This document shows positions 14,326-19,853 of a DNA stretch of 24,810 nucleotides, one piece after another. The stretch lies in NCBI GenBank assembly GCA_035653595.1, contig DASRBO010000165.1, positions 1-24,810 of the forward strand. The letters run 5' to 3'. The position numbers were made by a program, and so were the translations under genes. Source of the stretch: DASRBO01 sp035653595 (GTDB lineage Bacteria; Actinomycetota; Acidimicrobiia; Acidimicrobiales; JAJPHE01). How positions within the stretch are numbered: the stretch's first letter is position 1; each line of letters starts with the position of its first letter. A model generated the notes under the pieces. The model had not been told where the DNA came from, did not search any database, and saw only the letters and a program-made list of their open reading frames with translations.

Positions 14326-15096
14326 CTAGCGCCCCTCGAAGCGGGGCTCGCGCTTCTCGATGAAGGCCGCCATCGCCTCGCGGGTGTCCGCCGTCGAGAA
14401 GTTCACCGCCTGGCAGCGGGCCTCGTCCTCCAGGGCCTCGTCCATCGAGGCGGCGAAGCTGGCGTTGAGCAGGGTCTTGGTCATCGACACCGCCAGGGGC
14501 GGGGCCGCCGCCAGGCGCCGGGCCCATTCCTCGACCACCTTGTCCAGCTCGGCCGCCGGCACCAGCTTGTTCACCAGTCCGATGGAGGCCGCCTCCTCGG
14601 CGCTGATGACGTCGGCGAAGAAGGCCAGCTCCTTGGCCTTGTGCAGGCCGACGAGGCGGGGCAGGAGCCACGAGCCGCCGAAGTCGATGGTCAGGCCCCG
14701 GCGGCTGAAGATCTCCGAGAAGCGGGCCTCGTCGGAGGCGACGATGAGGTCGCAGCCCAGGGCCAGGTTGCACCCGGCGCCGGCGGCCACCCCCCCGACC
14801 TTGGCGATGGTCGGCTTGGGCAGGCGGTGTAGGGCCAAAGCGACGTCGGCCACGTGACGCATGCGCACCAGCTGGTGGCCGGAGGCGGCCCGTGGATCGG
14901 TGAGATCGGCGCCCGAGCAGAACGCCCCGCCGGCCCCGGTCAGCACCAGGGCCCGGTCCTCCTCGGTGTCGGCGACGGTCTCGAACACCTCCAGCAGCTC
15001 GTCCCACATGACCGAGTTGATGGCGTTGCGCTTCTCCGGTCGGTTGAGGGTGACGGTCACGACGCCGGCGTCGCGCTCGACGATGAGGGTCTCCAT
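14326..15096 (-). CDS. Enoyl-CoA hydratase/isomerase (crotonase) family protein
   Basis: This 256-residue protein is clearly a crotonase-fold enzyme acting on acyl-CoA thioesters. Visible tracts are VTLNRPEKRNAIN at about 15-27, the first oxyanion-hole segment AFCSGADL at 58-65, the second AAGAGCNLALGCDL at 104-117, and GLTIDFGGSWLLPRLVG at 134-150, with the usual C-terminal helices. The two glutamates of true enoyl-CoA hydratase (E144 and E164 of the rat enzyme) are not conserved: the first is N110 and the second position is hydrophobic. An Asp (D138) occupies the GLxxDxGGS site where PaaG-type isomerases have their catalytic Asp. I therefore infer an isomerase or PaaG-like activity rather than a standard hydratase. 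The ATG at 15096 has no clear Shine-Dalgarno, but TATCGT lies 8 nt upstream. Its metabolic partner genes are not visible. Confidence 0.9.
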   Translation of the reverse strand: METLIVERDAGVVTVTLNRPEKRNAINSVMWDELLEVFETVADTEEDRALVLTGAGGAFCSGADLTDPRAASGHQLVRMRHVADVALALHRLPKPTIAKVGGVAAGAGCNLALGCDLIVASDEARFSEIFSRRGLTIDFGGSWLLPRLVGLHKAKELAFFADVISAEEAASIGLVNKLVPAAELDKVVEEWARRLAAAPPLAVSMTKTLLNASFAASMDEALEDEARCQAVNFSTADTREAMAAFIEKREPRFEGR

Positions 15097-15104
15097 GTCC
15101 GGGG

Positions 15105-15110
15105 ACGATA
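15105..15110 (-). promoter_or_regulatory. Candidate leaderless -10 element (TATCGT) for the crotonase-family gene
   Basis: TATCGT on the minus strand, a TAnnnT hexamer in a GC-only context, ends 8 nt before the ATG of a gene that lacks a Shine-Dalgarno. This is the arrangement expected of a leaderless or almost leaderless transcript. No -35 is evident. Confidence 0.42.
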
Positions 15111-15152
15111 GGCCCGCGCCGCCCGGCCGCCCCAGCCCGGCCCCAACCGGCC

Positions 15153-16310
15153 TCAGCCCGGCCGGTGCGCCGCCTCGAGGGCCCGGGCCAGGTCGTCCCA
15201 GAGGTCCTCGACGTGCTCGATGCCCACGCTGAGGCGCAAGAGCCCAGGCGGCAGGTGCTCCTCGCCCTCCCAGCGCCCCCGCCGCTCGATCAGGGTCTCC
15301 ACCCCGCCCAGGCTGGTGGCCGGAGTGCAGACCTGCACCGCCCCGCACACGGCGTCGGCCGCCACCGCCCCGCCGGCCACCACGAAGGACACCATGGTGC
15401 CGAACCCGGACATCTGGCGGCGGCACAGGTCGTGGTCGGGGTGTCCGGCCAGGCCGGGGTAGAGCACCTCGGAAACCACCGGGTGGGACTCCAGGCGGCG
15501 GGCCAGCTCCCCGGCGCTGGACTGGGCCCGCTCCATGCGCAGGGCCAGTGTCCGCAGCCCCTGCAGGGCCATGAACGCCTCCATGGGCCCGGGGACGGCC
15601 CCGTGCAGGCTGCGGCGGGTCCGCAGCCGGTCGAGCAGGTCCTCCTGGCGGCACACGGTCACGCCCATGAGCACCTCGGAGTGGCCGGCCAGCAGCTTGG
15701 TCGCGCTGTGGACCGACACGTCGGCGCCCAGATCGAGCGGCTTCTGCAGCAGCGGTGTGGCGAAGGTGTTGTCCACCGCCACCAGCGCCCCCCGCTCGTG
15801 GGCCGCCTGGCACGTGGCGGCGAGGTCGGGCACCCGCATGAGCGGGTTGGTGGGCGACTCGAGCCATACCAGGGCGGCCCCGTCGGCCGCCTCGGCAACG
15901 AGCTTGACCTCGGTCACGTCGACGAGGTGGAGCCGCAGCCGGCCCCGCGAGGCGAGGTCGGCCAGCAGGCGGCGGGTGCCGCTGTAGGCGTCGGCCGGGG
16001 CCACCACCGCCGCCCCGGCGGGCAGCGTCTCGACCACGGCGGCGATGGCCGCCATGCCGCTGGCGAAGGCCAGGGCCCGGCCCCCCTCCAGCAGTCCGAC
16101 CACCTCCTCGAAGGCGGCCCAGGTCGGGTTGCCCTCGCGGGAATACGACAGCGGGCCGTCGGCCCGGAAGGTCGAGCTCAGGACCACCGGCGGGTTGACC
16201 GGGGCCCCGGCCTGGCGGGGCGGCCGCCCCGCCCCCACCAAGACCGTCGATGGATCGGGCTCCGTCGAGGGATCGGGAGTCGATGGATCGGGCCGGCCCG
16301 GGTGGCTCAG
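15153..16310 (-). CDS. metB: Cys/Met-metabolism PLP enzyme, cystathionine gamma-synthase type, likely CTG start
   Basis: This is a fold-type I PLP enzyme of the trans-sulfuration family; cystathionine gamma-synthase joins an activated homoserine to cysteine on the way to methionine. From the proposed CTG it has 385 residues. It shows YSREGNPTWAAFE, the cofactor-binding region ASGMAAI, and DNTFATPLLQKPLDLGAD. The PLP lysine is K205 (HSATKLLAGHSEVLMG), and SLGGVETLIE lies near the C-terminus. The GHSEV after the lysine favours gamma-synthase, but a cystathionine gamma-lyase or related lyase is not excluded. The nearest ordinary starts (TTG 16241, GTG 16238) have no Shine-Dalgarno. They would also cut off residues (STVLVGAGRP) that align with the usual family N-terminus. 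Reading on reaches a CTG at 16310 that overlaps the yraN stop as CTGA, with GAGG 7 nt upstream. Confidence 0.85.
   Translation of the reverse strand: MSHPGRPDPSTPDPSTEPDPSTVLVGAGRPPRQAGAPVNPPVVLSSTFRADGPLSYSREGNPTWAAFEEVVGLLEGGRALAFASGMAAIAAVVETLPAGAAVVAPADAYSGTRRLLADLASRGRLRLHLVDVTEVKLVAEAADGAALVWLESPTNPLMRVPDLAATCQAAHERGALVAVDNTFATPLLQKPLDLGADVSVHSATKLLAGHSEVLMGVTVCRQEDLLDRLRTRRSLHGAVPGPMEAFMALQGLRTLALRMERAQSSAGELARRLESHPVVSEVLYPGLAGHPDHDLCRRQMSGFGTMVSFVVAGGAVAADAVCGAVQVCTPATSLGGVETLIERRGRWEGEEHLPPGLLRLSVGIEHVEDLWDDLARALEAAHRPG
16246..16292 (-). repeat. Three imperfect 14-nt repeats encoding PDPST at the start of the metB-like gene
   Basis: The + strand units gtcgatggatcggg (16246-16259), gtcgagggatcggg (16264-16277) and gtcgatggatcggg (16279-16292) are spaced 18 and 15 nt apart. 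Both spacings are multiples of three. In the frame of the PLP enzyme they encode PDPST three times (PDPSTPDPSTEPDPST). The frame-preserving spacing supports translation of this region, and hence the upstream CTG start. Confidence 0.7.
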
Positions 16311-16660
16311 AAGGCCCCCTCGAGCACCTCGAGACGCCCGTCGAGGACCGAGGCGACGTCGAAGCGGATGCTCAGCGCCGGCATGCCGGCCTCGTCCTCC
16401 AGCCAGCGGGCCGCCAGCCTCCGCAGCCGGGCCTGCTTGGTGCGGGTGACGGTCTCGACCGGGGCGCCGAAGGCGTCGGTCGTCCGCGCCCTCACCTCGC
16501 AGAACACGAAGACCCTCCCGTGGCGGACCACCAGGTCGATCTCGCCGTCGCGGCAGCGCCAGTTGCGGGCCACCACCTGGTAGCCCCGGCCCTCGTACCA
16601 GGCCGCCGCCAGATCCTCGCCCTGAGCCCCCAGCTGCCGCCGGGCGGCGGCGTCGACCAC
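16307..16660 (-). CDS. yraN: YraN family protein (UPF0102, restriction-endonuclease-like fold)
   Basis: YraN is a small conserved protein with a Holliday-junction-resolvase/endonuclease-like fold; its cellular role is not well established. The 117-residue product matches the usual length of about 120. It shows LGAQGEDLAAAWYEGRGY near 11-28, the putative active-site segment NWRCRDGEIDLVV, FVFCEVRARTTDAFG (the usual ExK reads EVR), and KQARLRRLAARWL. I choose the GTG at 16660, with AAGGAG about 9 nt upstream inside the end of DUF2469 and two bases after that gene's stop. An upstream ATG in the same frame would add residues that are only DUF2469 read in another phase. The position before comM-dprA is the normal actinobacterial one, here separated from them by two metabolic genes. 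Confidence 0.92.
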   Translation of the reverse strand: MVDAAARRQLGAQGEDLAAAWYEGRGYQVVARNWRCRDGEIDLVVRHGRVFVFCEVRARTTDAFGAPVETVTRTKQARLRRLAARWLEDEAGMPALSIRFDVASVLDGRLEVLEGAF

Positions 16661-16662
16661 CC

Positions 16663-16956
16663 TCAGAGCTCCTTCTCGGGGATCTCCTCGACGTTCACGT
16701 CCTTGAAGGTGACCACCCGCACCGAGGAGACGAACCGGGCCGGCCGGTACATGTCCCACACCCAGGCGTCGGTGAGCTGGATCTCGAAATAGGTCCGGCC
16801 CCCCTCGTTGCGGGGCTCCATCCTGACCTCGTTGGCCAGGTAGAAGCGCCGCTCCGTCTCCACCACGTAGCGGAACATCGGCAGCACGGCGCGGTACTCC
16901 TGGTAGAGCTGGAGCTCTATCTCGGTCTCGTACCGCTCCAGGTCCTCAGCGCTCAT
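16663..16956 (-). CDS. DUF2469 family protein
   Basis: This is a 97-residue protein of the actinobacterial DUF2469 family (Mycobacterium tuberculosis Rv2901c type), found between lepB and yraN. The opening MSAEDLERYETEIELQLYQE and the following YRAVLPMFRYVVETERRFYL, with YFEIQLTDAWVWDMYRPARF in the C-terminal half, are characteristic. No catalytic motif, membrane segment or signal peptide is seen, and the function is unknown. The ATG at 16956 has only a poor Shine-Dalgarno. A TACAGT hexamer at 16975-16980 in the 30-nt gap after lepB could be a local -10, though this is weak evidence. The gene is useful mainly as a taxonomic marker for Actinomycetota. Confidence 0.93.
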   Translation of the reverse strand: MSAEDLERYETEIELQLYQEYRAVLPMFRYVVETERRFYLANEVRMEPRNEGGRTYFEIQLTDAWVWDMYRPARFVSSVRVVTFKDVNVEEIPEKEL

Positions 16957-16986
16957 CGAGAGCCCACCGCCCCAACTGTACGACGC

Positions 16987-17607
16987 TCACAGGAACGAGA
17001 CGTGAGAGAAGGGCCATACCCGGAACACGGCCCGACCCACCACCGAGGAAGCGGGGATGGCCCCCTCGGGGAAGCACCGGCTGTCACAGGAGTCCCCCCG
17101 GTTGTCCCCCATCACCCACAGGCGGCCGGGCGGGACCACCACCGGGCCGAAGTCGGCGGTGGTGAGCCCGGACGGGAGGTAGGGCTCGATGAGGAGCCGG
17201 CCGTCGACGTAGACGTGGCCCGCCCGGGCCTCCACGGTGTCGCCGGGCAGCCCGATGACCCGTTTGATGTAGTCCTCGGTCGAGGGGGTGACCACCCCGA
17301 TCCAGGTCCCCACGGTGTGGAGCACGCCGGACACGCCGGTCTCGGGTGGGGGCTGGAGCGGCTGCTGGCTGGGCGGGGCCTTGAAGACCACGATGTCGCC
17401 CCGGCGCGGGTCGTGCAGGTCGTAGGCCAGCTTGGAGACGACCACCCGGTCGTTGATCTCCAGCTGGGGGATCATCGAGCCCGAGGGGATGTAGAAGGCC
17501 TGGGCCACGAAGGCCTTCACCACCACGGCGATGGCCACCGCCACGGCCACCAGGGTGACGGCCTCCCGCAGCAGCGAAGGGGCCCGGGCTGGCCCCGGCC
17601 GGCTCAA
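16987..17607 (-). CDS. lepB: Signal peptidase I
   Basis: LepB cleaves signal peptides from proteins exported by Sec and Tat. The 206-residue protein has an N-terminal membrane anchor (about 14-37). The catalytic Ser44 lies in IPSGSMIPQL, the general-base Lys115 in DYIKRVIGLPGD, and the conserved GDNRGDSCDSR at 167-177, all intact, so this is a Ser/Lys S26 protease. A Pro/Gln-rich insert lies between about 77 and 92. The start is a TTG at 17607 overlapping the rplS stop as TTGA; an AAGGAG lies rather far upstream, so initiation is probably coupled to rplS. The rplS-lepB arrangement is conserved in actinobacteria, but the rnhB gene that usually follows lepB is absent. Confidence 0.96.
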   Translation of the reverse strand: MSRPGPARAPSLLREAVTLVAVAVAIAVVVKAFVAQAFYIPSGSMIPQLEINDRVVVSKLAYDLHDPRRGDIVVFKAPPSQQPLQPPPETGVSGVLHTVGTWIGVVTPSTEDYIKRVIGLPGDTVEARAGHVYVDGRLLIEPYLPSGLTTADFGPVVVPPGRLWVMGDNRGDSCDSRCFPEGAIPASSVVGRAVFRVWPFSHVSFL

Positions 17608-17954
17608 CGGCTGGGGCGCTTCTCCTTGATCTTCGCCGCCTTACCGGTGCGGTCGCGCAGGTAGTACAGCTTGGCCCGCCTGACGTCTCCGACCGTCACC
17701 GGCTCGATGCGGGCGATGATCGGCGAGTGGACCGGGAAGGTCCGCTCCACCCCCACCCCGAAGCTCACCTTGCGCACGGTGAAGGTCTCGCGGGCGCCGG
17801 ATCCCTGGCGGCGGATAACCGCTCCCTGGAACACCTGCACCCGCTCGCGGTTGCCCTCGACCACCCTGACGTGGACCTTCAGGGTGTCGCCCGGGCCGAA
17901 GGCGGGGATGTCGTCGCGCAGGCTGTTGCGGTCGACCAGGTCGGTGGGATTCAT
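17604..17954 (-). CDS. rplS: 50S ribosomal protein L19
   Basis: L19 lies at the interface of the two ribosomal subunits. The 116-residue product has the normal length and family tracts: IPAFGPGDTLKVHVRVVEGNRERVQVFQG, VIRRQGSGARETFTVRKVSFGVGVERTFPVHSP and RRAKLYYLRDRTGKAAKIKEK (longer tracts given here in part: FGPGDTLKVHVRV, QVFQGAVIRRQG, SFGVGVERTFPVHSP, KLYYLRDRTGKAAKIKEK). The ATG at 17954 overlaps the trmD stop as ATGA and the stop overlaps lepB as TTGA. Position and partners (rpsP-rimM-trmD-rplS) are those of nearly all bacteria. Confidence 0.97.
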   Translation of the reverse strand: MNPTDLVDRNSLRDDIPAFGPGDTLKVHVRVVEGNRERVQVFQGAVIRRQGSGARETFTVRKVSFGVGVERTFPVHSPIIARIEPVTVGDVRRAKLYYLRDRTGKAAKIKEKRPSR

Positions 17955-18718
17955 GGCGCGGAAGGCTCCTGGGTGCTGCCGGGGGACAGGTCAGGATAGC
18001 CGTGGTCGGCCAGCAATCGCACCTCGTCCGGGCTCAGCCCGCCGCGGGCGGCGATGAGGTCGGGACGCCGGCGCAGGGTCAGGATCAGGGCCTGGGCCCG
18101 GCGCCACCGCTCCACCCGGCCGTGGTCCCCGCTGCGCAGCACCTCGGGCACCCCCCAGCCCCGGAACTCGGCCGGCCTGGTGTACTGGGGGTACTCCAGG
18201 GTCCCCTCGGCAAAGCTCTCCTGCCCGGCCGACTCCTCGTTGCCCATCACCCCGGGCACCAGCCGGGCCACCGCCTCGGTGACCACCAGGGCGGCCACCT
18301 CGCCGCCGGCCAGCACGTAGTCGCCCACCGACAGCTCGTCGTCGACCAGGTGGTCGGCGATGCGCTGGTCGACGCCCTCGTAACGGCCGCACAAGAGCGA
18401 GAACCCGCCCGAGGCCAGGCCGGCCAGGCGCCGCACCTCGCCCTGGTCGAGGCGTCGTCCCGCCGGGCTGAGCAGGATCAGCGGCCGCAGGGGGGCGACC
18501 GCCTCAACGGCGGCGAAGACCGGCTCGGGGGCGAGCACCATGCCGGGGCCGCCACCGAAGGGAGCGTCGTCCACCGACCGGTGGGGGTCGGATGCGGCCG
18601 AGCGCAGGTCGTGGACCCGCACGTCGAGGACCCCCTGCCGGCGGGCCTTGCCTATCAGGCTGTGGCCCAGGTACCCCTCGACCATGTCCGGGAACAGGGT
18701 CAGGATCTCGATGCGCAC
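17951..18718 (-). CDS. trmD: tRNA (guanine-N1)-methyltransferase TrmD
   Basis: TrmD methylates G37 next to the anticodon and prevents +1 frameshifting. The 255-residue SPOUT-family protein shows DDAPFGGGPGMV at 50-61, the trefoil-knot SAM-binding segments LLSPAGRRLDQ (82-92), CGRYEGVDQRI (110-120) and DYVLAGGE (133-140), R152 in ARLVPGVMG, and YPQYTRPAEFRGW near 176-188. The residue corresponding to the catalytic Asp169 of E. coli TrmD (EDSFAEG) is a Glu here (E167 in QESFAEG), a conservative change that may occur in part of the family. The GTG at 18718 follows the rimM stop by 9 nt, with a G-rich Shine-Dalgarno-like run. It overlaps rplS by ATGA. Confidence 0.96.
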   Translation of the reverse strand: MRIEILTLFPDMVEGYLGHSLIGKARRQGVLDVRVHDLRSAASDPHRSVDDAPFGGGPGMVLAPEPVFAAVEAVAPLRPLILLSPAGRRLDQGEVRRLAGLASGGFSLLCGRYEGVDQRIADHLVDDELSVGDYVLAGGEVAALVVTEAVARLVPGVMGNEESAGQESFAEGTLEYPQYTRPAEFRGWGVPEVLRSGDHGRVERWRRAQALILTLRRRPDLIAARGGLSPDEVRLLADHGYPDLSPGSTQEPSAP

Positions 18719-18727
18719 CGCCGCCCC

Positions 18728-19189
18728 TCAGGGATCGAGCAGGCCGGCGGGCAGGTCGACCACCACCGTCCCCTGGCGGTGGGAGACGACGAAGCGCAAC
18801 GGCACCAGGCCCCCGTTGTCGAGCACCAGCAGGTCGCTGGCGGGGTTGGCCTCCACCGCCACCACCGTCCCGCGGGCCTGGCCGCCGGTGTCGATGAGGA
18901 CCGATCCGATCAGGTCATGGACCCACAGGACGTCTGGATCCTCGAGCGGCGGGGCGGCCAGCACCGCTCCCCGCAACCGGTCGGCGCCCTCGCGGTCCTC
19001 CACCCCGGCGAATCGGACGATCCAGCGGTGCCCGTGGGGCGAGGCCCGTTCGACCACCAGCTGGCGGTCGCCGCTGACCAGGTGGGAGCCCGCCGCCAGC
19101 CGCTCGGCCCGGTTGGTCACCAACTCCACCACCACCTCGCCCCGCAGGCCGTGGGGCTTGACCACCCGACCGACCTCGAGGAGCGACAG
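18728..19189 (-). CDS. rimM: 16S rRNA processing/30S maturation protein RimM, likely CTG start
   Basis: RimM binds S19 and assists maturation of the 30S head. From the proposed CTG the protein has 153 residues. The N-terminal RimM beta-barrel covers about 1-80 (LLEVGRVVKPHGLRGEVVVE). A PRC-barrel-like domain covers about 85-153 (DVLWVHDLIGSVLIDTGG, GTVVAVEANPASDLLVLDNG). The first ATG/GTG/TTG in frame is a GTG at 19165, but this would remove LLEVGR, the conserved first strand. Upstream in frame is a CTG at 19189, preceded four bases earlier by AGAAGG in a purine-only stretch that begins right after the khpA stop. I see no other start codon, so CTG initiation is the best reading. The gene lies in its usual place between khpA and trmD. 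Confidence 0.88.
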   Translation of the reverse strand: MSLLEVGRVVKPHGLRGEVVVELVTNRAERLAAGSHLVSGDRQLVVERASPHGHRWIVRFAGVEDREGADRLRGAVLAAPPLEDPDVLWVHDLIGSVLIDTGGQARGTVVAVEANPASDLLVLDNGGLVPLRFVVSHRQGTVVVDLPAGLLDP

Positions 19190-19193
19190 GGAG

Positions 19194-19211
19194 CCTTCTT
19201 CTTCCTCTTCT
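19194..19211 (-). promoter_or_regulatory. Purine-only tract acting as Shine-Dalgarno of rimM
   Basis: The minus strand between the khpA stop and the rimM CTG is an uninterrupted run of A and G (AGAAGAGGAAGAAGAAGG). It is conspicuous in a sequence otherwise rich in C and G. It contains GAGG and AAGG tracts able to pair with the 16S rRNA 3' end, the nearest four bases before the CTG. Confidence 0.5.
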
Positions 19212-19535
19212 TCAGTCCACGATGTCCAGCTGGACCTCGACGCCGTCGCGAGATCCGGCCGAGCGGACCAGGGTGCGCAGGGCCTGGGCCACCCGGCCCC
19301 GCCGCCCGATGATCTTGCCCATGTCCTCGGGGGCGACGTGCAGGCGCAGGGTCACCCCGTGGCGACCCTCCTCGGTCTGGATCACCACCGCCTCGGGCTC
19401 GTCGACGATGGCCTTGGCCACGTAGCCGAGCACGGCCTGGGACACCGCCGCCGGCACCCGGTTGCCGTCGAGCTCGTCGTCCTCGTCGTCGAGGTCGTCG
19501 TCCTCGTAGTCCTCGGGGCCCTCGGCGTCGCTCAC
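19212..19535 (-). CDS. khpA: KH-domain RNA-binding protein KhpA (YlqC family)
   Basis: KhpA is a small single-KH-domain RNA-binding protein encoded between rpsP and rimM in many Gram-positives. In firmicutes it pairs with KhpB and affects RNA metabolism and cell division. The 107-residue product has a KH domain at about 28-107 with the GxxG loop in GKIIGRRGR at 73-81. Its first 25 residues are strongly acidic (EDYEDDDLDDEDDELDG) and go beyond the usual length of about 76-80. The GTG at 19535 overlaps the rpsP stop as GTGA, so the acidic tail is probably translated. Internal GTG codons at the edge of the KH domain are the alternative. The family call is firm; the function in this organism is inferred. 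Confidence 0.92.
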   Translation of the reverse strand: MSDAEGPEDYEDDDLDDEDDELDGNRVPAAVSQAVLGYVAKAIVDEPEAVVIQTEEGRHGVTLRLHVAPEDMGKIIGRRGRVAQALRTLVRSAGSRDGVEVQLDIVD

Positions 19536-19801
19536 GGGGCGGCCTTGGACTTGTAGGTGTCCCAGACGCCGGAGATCTGCAGCAGCTTCTGCACCGTGTC
19601 GGTCGGCTTGGCCCCCTTGGTCAGCCAGGCCAGGGCCTTGTCGCTGTCGATGTTGACGACCGATGGCTCCGAGCGCGGCTCGTAGGTGCCGACGATCTCG
19701 ATGAAACGGCCGTCGCGGGGCGAGCGGCTGTCGGCGGCGACCACCCGGTAGGTCGGTTGCTTCTTCTTTCCCATGCGCATGAGGCGCAGCTTCACTGCCA
19801 C
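19532..19801 (-). CDS. rpsP: 30S ribosomal protein S16
   Basis: S16 is needed for assembly and stability of the 30S subunit. The 89-residue product is of normal length and begins with the canonical MAVKLRLMRMGKKKQPTYRV, followed by VAADSRSPRDGRFIEIVGTY and KALAWLTKGAKPTDTVQKLL. The start is the GTG at 19801; another GTG two codons downstream is possible but does not fit the family N-terminus as well. An AAGGAAGAG Shine-Dalgarno lies about 9 nt upstream. A 52-nt gap separates it from ffh; no terminator is seen there, so read-through from ffh is likely. It overlaps khpA by GTGA. Confidence 0.97.
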   Translation of the reverse strand: MAVKLRLMRMGKKKQPTYRVVAADSRSPRDGRFIEIVGTYEPRSEPSVVNIDSDKALAWLTKGAKPTDTVQKLLQISGVWDTYKSKAAP

Positions 19802-19853
19802 TGTCTCGTCTCTTCCTTCTTTGTGGTTCGGTTTGTCGGCCGGGCGACCGGCG

